64,000 bases of DNA from Kineosphaera limosa NBRC 100340 (GTDB lineage: Bacteria > Actinomycetota > Actinomycetes > Actinomycetales > Dermatophilaceae): contig NZ_BAHD01000004.1 in assembly GCF_000298215.1 (NCBI RefSeq), positions 62,001 through 126,000 of the forward strand, read 5' to 3'. Below, piece after piece: positions 17,271-26,584 of this stretch; the stretch's first letter is position 1, and the number at the start of each line of letters is the position of its first letter. The notes below the pieces were generated by a model. The model saw nothing but the letters and a program-made list of their open reading frames with translations. It was not told where the DNA came from and ran no database searches. The translations under genes were made by a program, and so were the position numbers.

Positions 17271-18269
17271 TCAGCGGTCCTCGCGCCGGTTGACCATGAC
17301 GGCGACCGGGCAGGGAGCCGCGGTCAGCATGTGCTGACTCACCGAGCCCAGCAAGAGCCCGGCGAAGCCACCTCGCCCGCGGCTGCCCACGACCAGGAGG
17401 TCGGAGTCCTTGACGGCACCGAGCAACACCTCCTCGGTGCGGCCGCGCTCGATGTGCACCTCGACGGTGACATTCGGGTACTCCTCGCGGCAGTTGCCCA
17501 GCGCCCGCTCGATCGTGGCGTGGTGCCGTTGCACCACCTGCTCCCAGGCGGGGGAGTCTTTCGTGGTGACGACCATGCCGTCGATCATCTCCAGCCACCA
17601 GGCGAGCACGAGGTCGACGTCCCCGCCCGGACCGGCCATGCGCATGGCGAACGCCACCGCCTCGGTGGCGTCGGTCGAGCCGTCGACACCGACCGTGATC
17701 TTCAAGGACCCGGTCGGATGCTCCGGCTGGCCCTCGCGCACGACGATGACGGGGCATCGCGCGTGTGCCGCGGTCTGCAGCGAGACGGTGCCCAGCATGA
17801 CGGACGCCAGGCGGCCGTGACCGCGACTGCCGACGACGACGATCTCGGCGTCGTGCGAGGCGATGACGAGGTGCTGTGCCGGTCGTCCCCAAGGCCGGGA
17901 GAAGGTGACTCGCAGGTCGGGGGAGACCTGGTCGACGTAGGCCTTGGCCTCCTCGATGACCGTCAGGCTGGAATCGAGGGCGTCCAGGGTCGGGTCGGTC
18001 CACGCGACGGAGCTGTCGAGGTGGGCGGCGCCGATGTAGGTCTCGCGGGCGCACAGCAGATGGATCGCGCGTTCCCGGCGGGTGGCTTCGGCGACGGCCC
18101 AGGCCAGGGCCCGGTTGGCGGCGGGCGAGCCGTCGACACCGACGACGACGGAGCCGGGCGGCACGGGATGGTCCGCGACCTCCTGCGAGCCCTGCGCCTG
18201 ATCGGTGCGGTCCGTGGTGTCGAGGCGGTCGGGAGTGTCGGGGCGCCTGTCGTGGGTCTCGTCGGTCAT
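17271..18269 (-). CDS. Tandem-domain universal stress protein
   Basis: Two UspA domains in one 332-residue cytosolic protein. Domain 1 begins at PPGSVVVGVDGSPAANRAL and ends with the ATP-binding signature G-x2-G-x9-G-T (VVGSRGHGRLASVMLGTVS); domain 2 begins at KITVGVDGSTDATEAV and ends with VVGSRGRGGFAGLLLGSVS, also matching G-x2-G-x9-G-S. Both domains are therefore probably nucleotide-binding. A hydrophilic Asp/Arg/Thr-rich tail of about 45 residues precedes domain 1. The ATG at 18269 gives this length; an upstream GTG would add sequence without Usp similarity. It diverges from recA; such proteins are often dormancy or stress induced, but nothing in the sequence proves that here. Confidence 0.9.
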   Translation of the reverse strand: MTDETHDRRPDTPDRLDTTDRTDQAQGSQEVADHPVPPGSVVVGVDGSPAANRALAWAVAEATRRERAIHLLCARETYIGAAHLDSSVAWTDPTLDALDSSLTVIEEAKAYVDQVSPDLRVTFSRPWGRPAQHLVIASHDAEIVVVGSRGHGRLASVMLGTVSLQTAAHARCPVIVVREGQPEHPTGSLKITVGVDGSTDATEAVAFAMRMAGPGGDVDLVLAWWLEMIDGMVVTTKDSPAWEQVVQRHHATIERALGNCREEYPNVTVEVHIERGRTEEVLLGAVKDSDLLVVGSRGRGGFAGLLLGSVSQHMLTAAPCPVAVMVNRREDR

Positions 18270-18359
18270 GATTCGATTCTCTCGCCCCGGTCGGCTCCTG
18301 ACGAGCGTTCGCAAGATCTCGATCCACACATGGGCGTGTCGCCGCACCCCTCCGCGGCA

Positions 18360-18375
18360 TCGAACAGATGTTCGC
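18360..18375. promoter_or_regulatory. LexA (SOS) box upstream of recA
   Basis: TCGAAC-AGAT-GTTCGC, one mismatch from the Gram-positive SOS palindrome TCGAAC-N4-GTTCGA. It lies about 190 bp before recA and also faces the divergent usp gene. Confidence 0.75.
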
Positions 18376-18442
18376 CTACAGTGATCCACAGGCCTGCCCG
18401 GCGCGGTCCGTTATCCACAGCCCACGCTGGTGGCGCGGAACC

Positions 18443-18465
18443 TTGTCGGTGCTCGCCCTTAACGT
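18443..18465 (+). promoter_or_regulatory. RecA-NDp (PafBC-type) promoter of recA
   Basis: TTGTCGGTG (18443-18451), eight bases, TAACGT (18460-18465). It matches TTGTCRGTG-N8-TAnnnT at every defined position, in the same place as the RecA/LexA-independent recA promoter of mycobacteria. It is about 96 nt upstream of the recA ATG. Confidence 0.8.
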
Positions 18466-18561
18466 CTGATCAGAGCCCGCGGTACACCGGTGTTCGCCGG
18501 AACATCGGGCCTGGTCGCAGGTAGACGGCGGACCACGAGACAGGTAAAGGAGAGCCGGCTG

Positions 18562-19671
18562 ATGGCTGCCAACGAGCAGAAGCAGAACTCACTGAACACG
18601 GTGATGGCCCAGATCGAGAAGAACTTCGGCAAGGGCGCGGTGATGCGTCTGGGTGACGACGTGCGCCCGCCGATCGAGGTGATCCCGACGGGGGCCATCG
18701 CGCTTGATGTCGCGCTCGGTATCGGCGGTCTGCCGCGGGGGCGGGTCGTGGAGATCTACGGTCCGGAGTCCTCGGGTAAGACGACGGTGGCGTTGCACGC
18801 GGTCGCCAGCGCCCAGAAGGCCGGGGGCATCGCGGCGTTCATCGACGCCGAGCACGCGCTGGACCCCGAGTACGCCAAGAAGCTCGGTGTCGACACCGAT
18901 GCGCTTCTGGTCAGCCAGCCCGACACCGGGGAGCAGGCACTGGAGATCGCCGACATGCTGATCCGCTCGGGGGCTCTCGACATCATCGTCGTCGACTCGG
19001 TCGCCGCGCTCGTGCCGCGCGCCGAGATCGAGGGGGAGATGGGCGACAGCCACGTCGGTCTGCAGGCCCGCCTCATGTCCCAGGCGCTGCGTAAGCTCAC
19101 CGGCGCCCTCAACAGCTCGGGCACGACCGCGATCTTCATCAACCAGCTACGCGAGAAGATCGGCGTGATGTTCGGCTCCCCAGAGACGACGACGGGCGGT
19201 AAGGCGTTGAAGTTCTACGCCTCCGTCCGCCTCGACGTACGACGGATCGAGACCCTCAAGGACGGCTCGGAGCCGGTCGGTAACCGCACTCGGGTCAAGG
19301 TCGTCAAGAACAAGGTGTCGCCGCCGTTCAAGCAGGCCGAGTTCGACATCATCTACGGCCAGGGCATCTCCCGCGAGGGCGGGCTGATCGACATGGGTGT
19401 CGACCAAGGCTTCGTGAAGAAGTCTGGCTCCTGGTACACCTACGAGGGCGACCAGCTGGGCCAGGGCAAGGAGAACGCACGCTCGTTCCTGCGCGACAAT
19501 CCGGGGCTGGCCGACGAACTGGAGATCAAGATCAAGGCCAAGCTCGGCGTCGGTCGTGCGGCGCAAACCGCTGGCGACCCGGAAGGCGCACCCGCGGCCG
19601 ACAAGGCCGGCGGCAAGCGGCCGCTGAACGGTAAGAAGATCCCCGCAGACGAGGTGCCCGTGACGTTCTGA
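18562..19671 (+). CDS. recA: Recombinase RecA
   Basis: Forms ATP-dependent filaments on single-stranded DNA for homologous recombination and triggers LexA self-cleavage. 369 residues. Walker [10 protein letters not shown] is at 67-75 and Walker B in [14 protein letters not shown]; the DNA-binding loops include [15 protein letters not shown] followed by [16 protein letters not shown]. No intein. The ATG at 18562 follows AAAGGAGA (18546-18553). The tail after residue 330 is Ala/Gly/Lys-rich. Two damage-responsive elements lie upstream (SOS box and RecA-NDp promoter). recX follows after 31 nt. Confidence 0.99.
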   Translation: MAANEQKQNSLNTVMAQIEKNFGKGAVMRLGDDVRPPIEVIPTGAIALDVALGIGGLPRGRVVEIYGPESSGKTTVALHAVASAQKAGGIAAFIDAEHALDPEYAKKLGVDTDALLVSQPDTGEQALEIADMLIRSGALDIIVVDSVAALVPRAEIEGEMGDSHVGLQARLMSQALRKLTGALNSSGTTAIFINQLREKIGVMFGSPETTTGGKALKFYASVRLDVRRIETLKDGSEPVGNRTRVKVVKNKVSPPFKQAEFDIIYGQGISREGGLIDMGVDQGFVKKSGSWYTYEGDQLGQGKENARSFLRDNPGLADELEIKIKAKLGVGRAAQTAGDPEGAPAADKAGGKRPLNGKKIPADEVPVTF

Positions 19672-19702
19672 GTCGCGACGTGATCAGCTCACAGGGCACC
19701 TC

Positions 19703-20377
19703 ATGACGTCGAAACTAGAGATGGCCCGCGCTGCGTTGGCGCGTGCCGAGGCTGCAGCTGCGTCTGGGTCTGGTTTGGGGTCGTCGGCGGGCGGGACGCC
19801 CCGTGTCGCGGCCGGCGTTGCGACGAGTAGCGACGGTGCGGGACGGGCCGCCCGCGGTTCCGCTGGGGGTACCTCTGGTGGCGAAGATGCGGAGCCGGAC
19901 CAGGATGCGGTGGCGCGCAATATTGTGCTGCGGCAGTTGGCGATGGCACCGCGCAGTCGGGCGCAGCTCGAAGACAAGCTGCGGGCCCGCGCCTGCCCGC
20001 CGGAGGTCGCCGGCCGCGTGCTGGACCGCTTCACCGAACTCGGGCTCATCGACGACGAGGCCTACGCGCAGACGCTGGTGCGTTCGCGCCGGCAGACAAA
20101 GGGTTTGGCCCGGCGGGCCCTCGCACACGAGCTGCGGCGCACGGGCGTCAGCGACGACATCGCGCAGCAGTCGCTGGCGAGCATCGAGGCCGACGACGAG
20201 GCCGACCAGGCCAGACGCCTGGTCGACAAGAGGCTGCGGTCGTTGCACGGTCTCGACGCGAGCGTGCAGACGCGGCGGCTCGCGGGGATGCTGGCCCGCA
20301 AGGGCTATGGATCGTCGCTGGCCTATCGGGTCATCCGCGAGGCGCTCGCCGACTCTCCGGAGCATCGCCGCGACTAA
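19703..20377 (+). CDS. recX: RecA regulator RecX
   Basis: Binds and restrains RecA filaments. 224 residues, of which the first ~70 are Ala/Gly/Ser-rich and not part of the family core. The three-helix repeats start at AVARNIVLRQLAMAPRSRAQLEDKL, with FTELGLIDDEAYAQTLVRSR and ARKGYGSSLAYRVIREAL as the other conserved blocks. It is 31 nt downstream of recA and surely co-transcribed with it. The start is the first ATG after the recA stop; no strong Shine-Dalgarno is visible, so a later start within the low-complexity N-terminus is possible. Convergent with the monooxygenase gene at 20473. Confidence 0.9.
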   Translation: MTSKLEMARAALARAEAAAASGSGLGSSAGGTPRVAAGVATSSDGAGRAARGSAGGTSGGEDAEPDQDAVARNIVLRQLAMAPRSRAQLEDKLRARACPPEVAGRVLDRFTELGLIDDEAYAQTLVRSRRQTKGLARRALAHELRRTGVSDDIAQQSLASIEADDEADQARRLVDKRLRSLHGLDASVQTRRLAGMLARKGYGSSLAYRVIREALADSPEHRRD

Positions 20378-20472
20378 ACCCACGCTCCACGGCGTGCGTC
20401 GACCGCGGGGAAGGTTCGGTTGGGGCCTTGTCGCTCAGGCGTGGGCCTGGCGCTCAGGCGGGGCCGTGTCGC

Positions 20473-20850
20473 TCAGGCGGCGCCGGAGGAGGAGGCGGTG
20501 CTCACCTGGAACGACCAGAGCTCGGCGCTCATCCCGACCGGGCGGCGCGGGCCGTGCTCGCCGCCGCCGGCCTGGCCTCCGCGTGCCGCGTGGCCTTCGC
20601 CGGCCTCGGCCGCGGTGCCGCGGTGGGCAGCACCGAAGTCCTGGCTGGCGGTCCACGCCTGGAACGACTCCTCGTCGGCCCAGCGGGTCACGACGAGCCA
20701 GGTGTTGCGGCCGTCGGTGGGCTGCAACAACTCGAAGCCCTCGAAGCCCGGCTGGCCGTCGACAGCGCCGGCGCGGGCGGCGAACCGGCGGCCCAACTCG
20801 TCGCCGGAGTCGGCGGGAACGGTGATGGCGTTGATCTTGATGACCGTCAT
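20473..20850 (-). CDS. Antibiotic-biosynthesis-monooxygenase (ABM) family protein
   Basis: A 125-residue protein with a single ABM dimeric alpha/beta-barrel domain. It opens with [19 protein letters not shown], then [20 protein letters not shown] and [16 protein letters not shown], the pattern of the IsdG/MhuD-like heme oxygenase branch. A role in heme degradation is therefore possible but not shown. The ATG at 20850 matches the family N-terminus. Residues after ~85 are Gly/Ala/His-rich and probably disordered. Its 3' end carries three imperfect copies of a GCTCAGGCG-containing motif (20429-20480). Confidence 0.75.
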   Translation of the reverse strand: MTVIKINAITVPADSGDELGRRFAARAGAVDGQPGFEGFELLQPTDGRNTWLVVTRWADEESFQAWTASQDFGAAHRGTAAEAGEGHAARGGQAGGGEHGPRRPVGMSAELWSFQVSTASSSGAA

Positions 20851-20977
20851 GCCCCGATCCTGCACCCGCTGCCCGCGCCGCTGCGACCCGCCTACCGACG
20901 GCATCCCGTCCCACGGCCTCGGCCGACATCCGACGATTCGGACGCACCCGGGGTCCGCCACTACCCTGAAAGACGCG

Positions 20978-22486
20978 ATGAAGACTTACGACGTGCGCAC
21001 CCACGGGTGCCAGATGAACGTGCACGACAGCGAACGCCTCGCCGGGCTGCTCGAGACCGCCGGCTACGTCGACGTGGCGTCCGTGCCCGCGCCCGAGCGG
21101 CCCCAGGTCGCCGATGTCGTCGTCTTCAACACCTGCGCGGTCCGCGAGAACGCCGACAACAAGCTGTACGGCAACCTCGGCCAGCTGCGCCCCGCGAAGC
21201 TGAAGAACCCCGATCTGCAGATCGCCGTCGGCGGGTGCATGGCGCAGAAGGACCGCGACACCATCGTCAAGCGCGCCCCGTGGGTCGACGTCGTCTTCGG
21301 CACGCACAACATCGGCAGCCTGCCCGCGCTGCTCGACCGGGCCCGACACAACAAGCGCGCCGAGGTCGAGATCCTGGAGTCCCTGGAGACGTTCCCGTCG
21401 ACGTTGCCGACCCGCCGTGACTCCGCCTACGCGGGCTGGGTGTCGATCTCCGTGGGCTGCAACAACACGTGCACGTTCTGCATCGTCCCGAGCCTGCGCG
21501 GCAAGGAGGCCGACAGGCGCCCCGGCGACATCCTCGCTGAGGCGCGCGCCCTCGTCGAGCAGGGTGTCGTCGAGATCACTCTGCTCGGGCAGAACGTCAA
21601 CAGCTACGGCGTGGAGTTCGGCGACCGACAGGCCTTCGGCAAACTGCTGCGCGCCTGCGGAGACATCGAGGGTCTCGAGCGGGTGCGGTTCACCAGCCCG
21701 CACCCGGCGGCCTTCACGTCCGACGTCATCGACGCGATGGCGGCCACGGCCAACGTCATGCCGAGCCTGCACATGCCGCTGCAATCCGGCTCCGACACCG
21801 TGCTCAAGGCGATGCGCCGCTCCTACCGCAGCGAGAAGTTCCTGCGGATCCTCGCCGACGTGCGCGACCAGATCCCTGACGCGGCCATCACCACCGACAT
21901 CATCGTCGGCTTCCCCGGCGAGAGCGACGCGGACTTCGAACAGACCCTGGAGGTCGTGCGGCAGGCCCGATTCTCCAGCGCCTTCACCTTCCAGTACTCG
22001 ATCCGCCCCGGCACGCCCGCCGCGACGATGCCCGATCAGGTGCCCAAGGTCGTGGTGCAGGAGCGCTTCGAGCGGCTCATCGCGCTGCAGGACGAGATCT
22101 CGTGGGCGGAGAACCGCGCCGTGGAGGGTCGTGAGGTCGAGGTGCTCGTCGCGCCGTTCGAAGGCCGCAAGGACGCCGAGACCGCCCGGATGTCGGGGCG
22201 CGCCCGCGACAACCGGCTCGTGCACTTCGCCGTACCCGACGGACTGCCCGCCGCGCAGCGCCCGCGGCCCGGCGACGCGGTGCGCGTCGCGGTCACCTAC
22301 GGAGCGCCGCATCACCTCGTCGCAGACTCGGCGGCCACGGGCGGCCTCTTCGAGGTGCGCCGCACGGCCGGTGGCGACGCCTGGGCGGCCACCGCCGACA
22401 ACCCGGTGCCCGGTCGCCCCACGGTCACCCTCGGCATGCCGAGCATCGGCGCGCCGCCGCCGGTATCGGTCTCCGGCTGCCGCTAA
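20978..22486 (+). CDS. miaB: tRNA-2-methylthio-N6-dimethylallyladenosine synthase MiaB
   Basis: Radical-SAM methylthiotransferase that adds the 2-methylthio group to i6A37 of tRNAs reading UNN codons. 502 residues. Auxiliary cluster Cys11, Cys53 and Cys87; radical-SAM motif C161-x3-C165-x2-C168 (GCNNTCTFC); a TRAM domain from about residue 375. The ATG at 20978 begins with the family opening [19 protein letters not shown] (20962-20967) is a likely -10 just upstream, giving at most a very short leader. miaA, which makes its substrate, follows at 22527. Confidence 0.95.
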   Translation: MKTYDVRTHGCQMNVHDSERLAGLLETAGYVDVASVPAPERPQVADVVVFNTCAVRENADNKLYGNLGQLRPAKLKNPDLQIAVGGCMAQKDRDTIVKRAPWVDVVFGTHNIGSLPALLDRARHNKRAEVEILESLETFPSTLPTRRDSAYAGWVSISVGCNNTCTFCIVPSLRGKEADRRPGDILAEARALVEQGVVEITLLGQNVNSYGVEFGDRQAFGKLLRACGDIEGLERVRFTSPHPAAFTSDVIDAMAATANVMPSLHMPLQSGSDTVLKAMRRSYRSEKFLRILADVRDQIPDAAITTDIIVGFPGESDADFEQTLEVVRQARFSSAFTFQYSIRPGTPAATMPDQVPKVVVQERFERLIALQDEISWAENRAVEGREVEVLVAPFEGRKDAETARMSGRARDNRLVHFAVPDGLPAAQRPRPGDAVRVAVTYGAPHHLVADSAATGGLFEVRRTAGGDAWAATADNPVPGRPTVTLGMPSIGAPPPVSVSGCR

Positions 22487-22526
22487 CGCGGCGCTCCGAC
22501 CACCCGTGCTCGGAGAGAATGATCCG

Positions 22527-23489
22527 GTGACTCCCGTGCTCGCCGTCGTCGGCCCCACCGCCTCCGGCAAGAGCGACCTCGCGCTGGAGATCGCCGAGCG
22601 GATCGGCGCGCAGATCGTCGGCGCGGACGCCTTCCAGCTGTACCGGGGGATGGACATCGGCACGGCCAAGGTGCCCATGCAGGATCGCCGCGGTATTCCC
22701 CATCACCAGATCGACGTGCTCGATATCGCCGCGGAGGCCAATATCGCCGCCTACCAGCGGCACGCCCGAACCGACCTGGCGGCCATCGCCGCGAGCGGTG
22801 ACCCGGCCGTACTGGTCGGCGGCTCCGGCCTGTACGTGCGGGCCGCGCTCGACGACCTGCAGATCCCCCCGACCGATCCGGCGGTCCGGGCGCGCTGGGA
22901 GGAGCGGGTGCGCCGCGACGGCCTGCCCGCCGTGCGGGAGCATCTGATGCGGGTCGACCCCGCCGCAGCCGCCGCCATCGAGCCGAGCAACGCGCGGCGC
23001 ATCGTGCGGGCCTGCGAGGTGGTCGAACTGACCGGTCAGCCGTTCTCGGCGACGCTGCCGACCGGGCGGTTCGCGGTCCCGGCGGTGCTCGTCGGGCTGC
23101 GGCTGCCGCGTCCCGTCATCGACGAGCGCATCGAGCGCCGCACCCACGCGATGTGGGAGCAAGGCCTGCTCGATGAGGTGCAGGCGCTGGCGCAGCGGGG
23201 CCTGGCCCAAACCCCCACCGCCTCGCGGGCGGTCGGCTATCCGCAGGCGCTGGCGCAACTGGAGGGTCGAATGAGTCGCGCGGAGGCGATCGCCGCCACG
23301 AGCGCCGCGACCCGCCGACTGGTGCGCCGCCAGGAGTCCTGGTTTCGCCGCGACCGGCGCATCCACTGGCTCGACGCCGCCGAATCGAGCCCGGCTGCGG
23401 GCGCGGGGATCCGGATGGTTCCGGTGGGAGAACTGGCCGACCGGGCCGTGGACCGGTGGCGCGCCGGCGCCGGCGACCGACCAGAATGA
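22527..23489 (+). CDS. miaA: tRNA dimethylallyltransferase MiaA
   Basis: Transfers a dimethylallyl group to A37 of tRNA, the step before MiaB. 320 residues. P-loop GPTASGKS is at 9-16, followed by VGADAFQLYRGMDIGTAK and LVGGSGLYVRA, all standard MiaA blocks. The GTG at 22527 was chosen because GGAGAG (22512-22517) sits at proper distance and the protein then begins directly with the beta strand of the P-loop; an in-frame GTG at 22506 is an alternative adding seven residues. Only 40 nt from the miaB stop. Confidence 0.94.
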   Translation: MTPVLAVVGPTASGKSDLALEIAERIGAQIVGADAFQLYRGMDIGTAKVPMQDRRGIPHHQIDVLDIAAEANIAAYQRHARTDLAAIAASGDPAVLVGGSGLYVRAALDDLQIPPTDPAVRARWEERVRRDGLPAVREHLMRVDPAAAAAIEPSNARRIVRACEVVELTGQPFSATLPTGRFAVPAVLVGLRLPRPVIDERIERRTHAMWEQGLLDEVQALAQRGLAQTPTASRAVGYPQALAQLEGRMSRAEAIAATSAATRRLVRRQESWFRRDRRIHWLDAAESSPAAGAGIRMVPVGELADRAVDRWRAGAGDRPE

Positions 23490-23493
23490 GTTT

Positions 23494-24387
23494 GTGACTG
23501 ACGACGCGAACCACGCCCTGCGCTGGCCGTTCACGAAGGGGCACGGCACACAGAACGACTTCGTGCTGCTGCCCGACCCCGACGGCACGCTCGACCTCAC
23601 GCCGCTGCGGGTGCGGGCGCTGGCCGACCGCCACGCCGGGCTCGGCGCGGACGGCGTCATCCGGGTCATGCGCACGGCCGCCAGTGATGAGCCCGACGTG
23701 CAGGCTCTGGCCGAGAGCGCGCAGTGGTTCATGGACTACCGCAACGCGGACGGCTCCGCGGCGCAGATGTGCGGCAATGGAACCCGCGTCTTCGCCGCCT
23801 ACCTACGCCGCGAGGGACTCATCGATGCCGACGCCGACGAGTTCGACATCGCGACCCGCGCGGGCGTCAAGAAGATCCGCGTCACCGCTGACGGCTACGC
23901 CACCAACCTCGGCCCGTGGCGCGTGCCGCACAACGAGCAGCTGCGCGATCGCGGCTTCGACACCCTTGTCGCTGTTCGCGGCCAGGCTCCGCTGCCCGCG
24001 CTCTCCCTGGACCTGGGCAATCCGCACGCGGTCGTCGCGCTGCCTGAGACCCTCGACCTGGAGACTCTCGACCTGAGCGTGGCGCCCGAGCTCAATCCGA
24101 CGCTCGCCCAGGGCTCCAATGTCGAGCTCGTGCAGCCCGTCGGGCCGGGGCAGCTGCGCATGCGGGTGTTCGAACGTGGCGTGGGGGAGACCCGCTCGTG
24201 CGGCACCGGCGCCGCGGCCGCCGCGTTGGCCCTCATGTTGTGGAGCGGGCAGCCGCAGGAGAACGAGGACTGGCAGGTGGAGGTCCCCGGCGGCACCTTG
24301 TTCGTCTCGGCCCTGCCCGGCGGGGAGGTCGAGTTGTCGGGTCCCGCCGAACTCGTCGCCGATGGTGAGGTCACCCTCGTCGGCTGA
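23494..24387 (+). CDS. dapF: Diaminopimelate epimerase
   Basis: Interconverts LL- and meso-diaminopimelate for peptidoglycan and lysine. 297 residues. The two catalytic cysteines are present: Cys93 in QMCGNGTRVF and Cys236 in GETRSCGTGAAA. FTKGHGTQNDFV near the N-terminus is the typical opening. The GTG start at 23494 lies 4 nt after the miaA stop, indicating miaB-miaA-dapF co-transcription. Its downstream gap holds a 23-nt tandem repeat that begins at the stop codon. Confidence 0.96.
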   Translation: MTDDANHALRWPFTKGHGTQNDFVLLPDPDGTLDLTPLRVRALADRHAGLGADGVIRVMRTAASDEPDVQALAESAQWFMDYRNADGSAAQMCGNGTRVFAAYLRREGLIDADADEFDIATRAGVKKIRVTADGYATNLGPWRVPHNEQLRDRGFDTLVAVRGQAPLPALSLDLGNPHAVVALPETLDLETLDLSVAPELNPTLAQGSNVELVQPVGPGQLRMRVFERGVGETRSCGTGAAAAALALMLWSGQPQENEDWQVEVPGGTLFVSALPGGEVELSGPAELVADGEVTLVG

Positions 24388-24431
24388 CCGATTCGGGAGC
24401 CGGTCGAAGACCGATTCGGGTGCCCGTCGAA
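24386..24431. repeat. 23-nt imperfect tandem repeat after dapF
   Basis: Two adjacent copies (24386-24408 and 24409-24431), each running GACCGATTCGGG...GTCGAA and differing at a few central bases. The first copy starts within the dapF stop codon. Confidence 0.75.
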
Positions 24432-24520
24432 GCACGTCGAGCCGCAATCGGGTTGCCGCACAACGAAAGAGCAGGGTATTTCCGCAGCGGTCTGCGGTTG
24501 CCGCCGCGGGCGCGCTGGCC

Positions 24521-24526
24521 TACTGT
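24521..24526 (+). promoter_or_regulatory. Leaderless-type -10 element of ggt
   Basis: TACTGT ends 8 nt before the ggt ATG (24535); no Shine-Dalgarno is present. Confidence 0.4.
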
Positions 24527-24534
24527 CACCGGCC

Positions 24535-26490
24535 ATGACCCCCGAAACGCAGGTCCCCTCCCGGCGTCGCGCCGCCCGCCTCGGCGCGTTCTCGCTAGCG
24601 CTCGCGCTTCCGCTCGGTCTCGGCGGCCTCGCCGCCCACGCCGCTCCAGCCGCTCCAGCCGCTCCTGGTCTGGCCCCCGCGACTGCGGACGCGAGTGCCA
24701 CCGGCGCCCAGGCAGGCCCAGACAAGGACTCGGTGCAGGACGCCCACGGTCGGCACGGCCCCAAGCCCGTGGGGCACAAGCTGCCGAAGGTGGCCACGAT
24801 GACGGGCTCGGGCGGGGCGGTCGCCTCGGTCGACCCGGTCGCCAGTCAGGTCGGCATCGACGTGCTCAAGGCCGGCGGCAACGCCGCGGACGCGGCCGTC
24901 GCCACGGCGGCGGCCCTGGGGGTCACCGAGCCGTACGCGAACGGCATCGGCGGTGGCGGCTTCTTCGTGTACTACGACGCCAAATCCCAGCAGGTCAGCA
25001 CGCTCGACGGGCGCGAGACCGCGCCCGCCGGCATGCACGAGAAGTCCTTCCTGGAGCCCGACGGCAAGCCCATGGAGTTCTGGAAGGCCGTGAACTCCGG
25101 TTTGTCCGTGGGTGTCCCGGGGACCCCCGCGACGTGGCAGGCCGCCCTGGACCGCTGGGGCAGCCGCAGCTTCTCGCAACTGCTCGCCCCGGCGCAGAAG
25201 ATCGCCGAGCGCGGTTTCGTCGTCGACGACTCCTTCGCCCAGGCAACGGCCGACAACGCCGAACGCTTCGCCAAGTTCCCGGCCACGGCGCAGATCTTCC
25301 TGCCCGGCGGCGAGCCGGTGGTGCCTGGCCAGGTGTTGCGTCAGCCCGACCTCGCCAAGGCCTACGCGGCGCTGCGCGAGCACGGGCCGGCTGCGTTCAC
25401 CTCCGGTCCGCTGGCCGACGCCATGGTGCAGACCGTGCAGCACCCCAAGACGGCCGAGGGCGTCAGCGTGCCTGCCGGCACGATGACCCATGCCGACCTG
25501 CGGGCTTACCAGGTGCTGGCGAAGGACCCGATCCACTCCACGTATCGCGGCTACGACGTCTACGCCATGGGCCTGCCGAGCTCCGGCGGCATCGCGGTCG
25601 GCTCGACCCTCAACCTGCTCGAGCAGTACGAGAAGCGCACCGGCACCACCGTCAACGACGCCGACCAAGCCGCCTACCTGCACGCTTTCGCCGAGGCGAC
25701 GGCGACGGCCTTCGCCGACCGCAACCGCTGGGTCGGCGACGTGCCGGGCGTGCCGGTGGCGGAGCTGATCTCCAAGGGCTTCGCGGCCGAACGAGCCTGC
25801 GGGTTCGACCCGGCCAAGGCGCAGCAGCGCCCCATCGCCTTCGGGGAGCCGGACGGCGAGTACGGCCCGTGCGCCGCGCCGGGCGAGGGCGGCGGTGGCG
25901 CTCCCAACGACGGTGCCGCGACGACGCACCTGACCACCAGCGACAAGTGGGGCAATGTCGCCTCCTACACGCTGACCATCGAGCAGTTCGGCGGCTCGGG
26001 GATGGTCGTGCCCGGGTGGGGCTTCCTGCTGAACAACGAGATGACGGACTTCGAGTTCGAGCCGATGACCCAGGGCGTGCCGGCCCTGAACCTGCCGGCG
26101 CCGGGCAAGCGACCGCGCAGCTCGATGGCGCCCACCATCGTGCTCAAGGACGGCAAGCCCGTTGTCGCGGTTGGGGCCGCCGGAGGCGCCACGATCATCA
26201 CGACGACGGCGCAGATCCTCACGGGCTACCTCGACCGCGATCTGTCGCTCGTCAAGGCCGTCGCCGCCGACCGCATCAGCTCGCGCAACACGGCCACGAC
26301 CGCGGAGCCCTCGCTCATCGTCTCCGACGACGGCAAGAAGCTCATCGACTCCGGCCACGAGCTGACCCCGGCGGCGGCGATCGGGCGGGCGACCGCCATC
26401 GCCTTCAAGGACGGCAAAGCCATCCCGGCAGCCGAGACCTCCCGCGGCGGCGGTGGCTCGGCGATGGTCGTCAAGCGCGACCGCCGCTGA
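24535..26490 (+). CDS. ggt: Gamma-glutamyltransferase (secreted)
   Basis: Cleaves and transfers gamma-glutamyl groups, for example from glutathione or gamma-glutamyl peptides, outside the cell. 651 residues with an N-terminal signal peptide (RRRAARLGAFSLALALPLGL, cleavage near AAHA at about 36-40). The autoprocessing nucleophile is probably Thr463, first Thr of TTHL, and the small subunit contains GSGMVVPGWGFLLNNEMTDF. SSMAP and the GGATIITTTAQIL region complete the substrate pocket. A Gly/Ala insert (about 445-460) lies just before the processing site. Most actinobacteria use mycothiol rather than glutathione, so the physiological substrate is open. Confidence 0.9.
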   Translation: MTPETQVPSRRRAARLGAFSLALALPLGLGGLAAHAAPAAPAAPGLAPATADASATGAQAGPDKDSVQDAHGRHGPKPVGHKLPKVATMTGSGGAVASVDPVASQVGIDVLKAGGNAADAAVATAAALGVTEPYANGIGGGGFFVYYDAKSQQVSTLDGRETAPAGMHEKSFLEPDGKPMEFWKAVNSGLSVGVPGTPATWQAALDRWGSRSFSQLLAPAQKIAERGFVVDDSFAQATADNAERFAKFPATAQIFLPGGEPVVPGQVLRQPDLAKAYAALREHGPAAFTSGPLADAMVQTVQHPKTAEGVSVPAGTMTHADLRAYQVLAKDPIHSTYRGYDVYAMGLPSSGGIAVGSTLNLLEQYEKRTGTTVNDADQAAYLHAFAEATATAFADRNRWVGDVPGVPVAELISKGFAAERACGFDPAKAQQRPIAFGEPDGEYGPCAAPGEGGGGAPNDGAATTHLTTSDKWGNVASYTLTIEQFGGSGMVVPGWGFLLNNEMTDFEFEPMTQGVPALNLPAPGKRPRSSMAPTIVLKDGKPVVAVGAAGGATIITTTAQILTGYLDRDLSLVKAVAADRISSRNTATTAEPSLIVSDDGKKLIDSGHELTPAAAIGRATAIAFKDGKAIPAAETSRGGGGSAMVVKRDRR

Positions 26491-26572
26491 GATGCGCCAC
26501 GGCTGACGCCTCGGAGTCGAGGTAGCTGAGGAACGGAGGCATCGGCGCTGATCAGGGCGGGGCGGCCCGCGC

Positions 26573-26578
26573 TATCCT
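26573..26578 (+). promoter_or_regulatory. Leaderless-type -10 element of the CLC gene
   Basis: TATCCT ends 6 nt before the GTG start at 26585. Confidence 0.45.
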
Positions 26579-26584
26579 CCGAGC

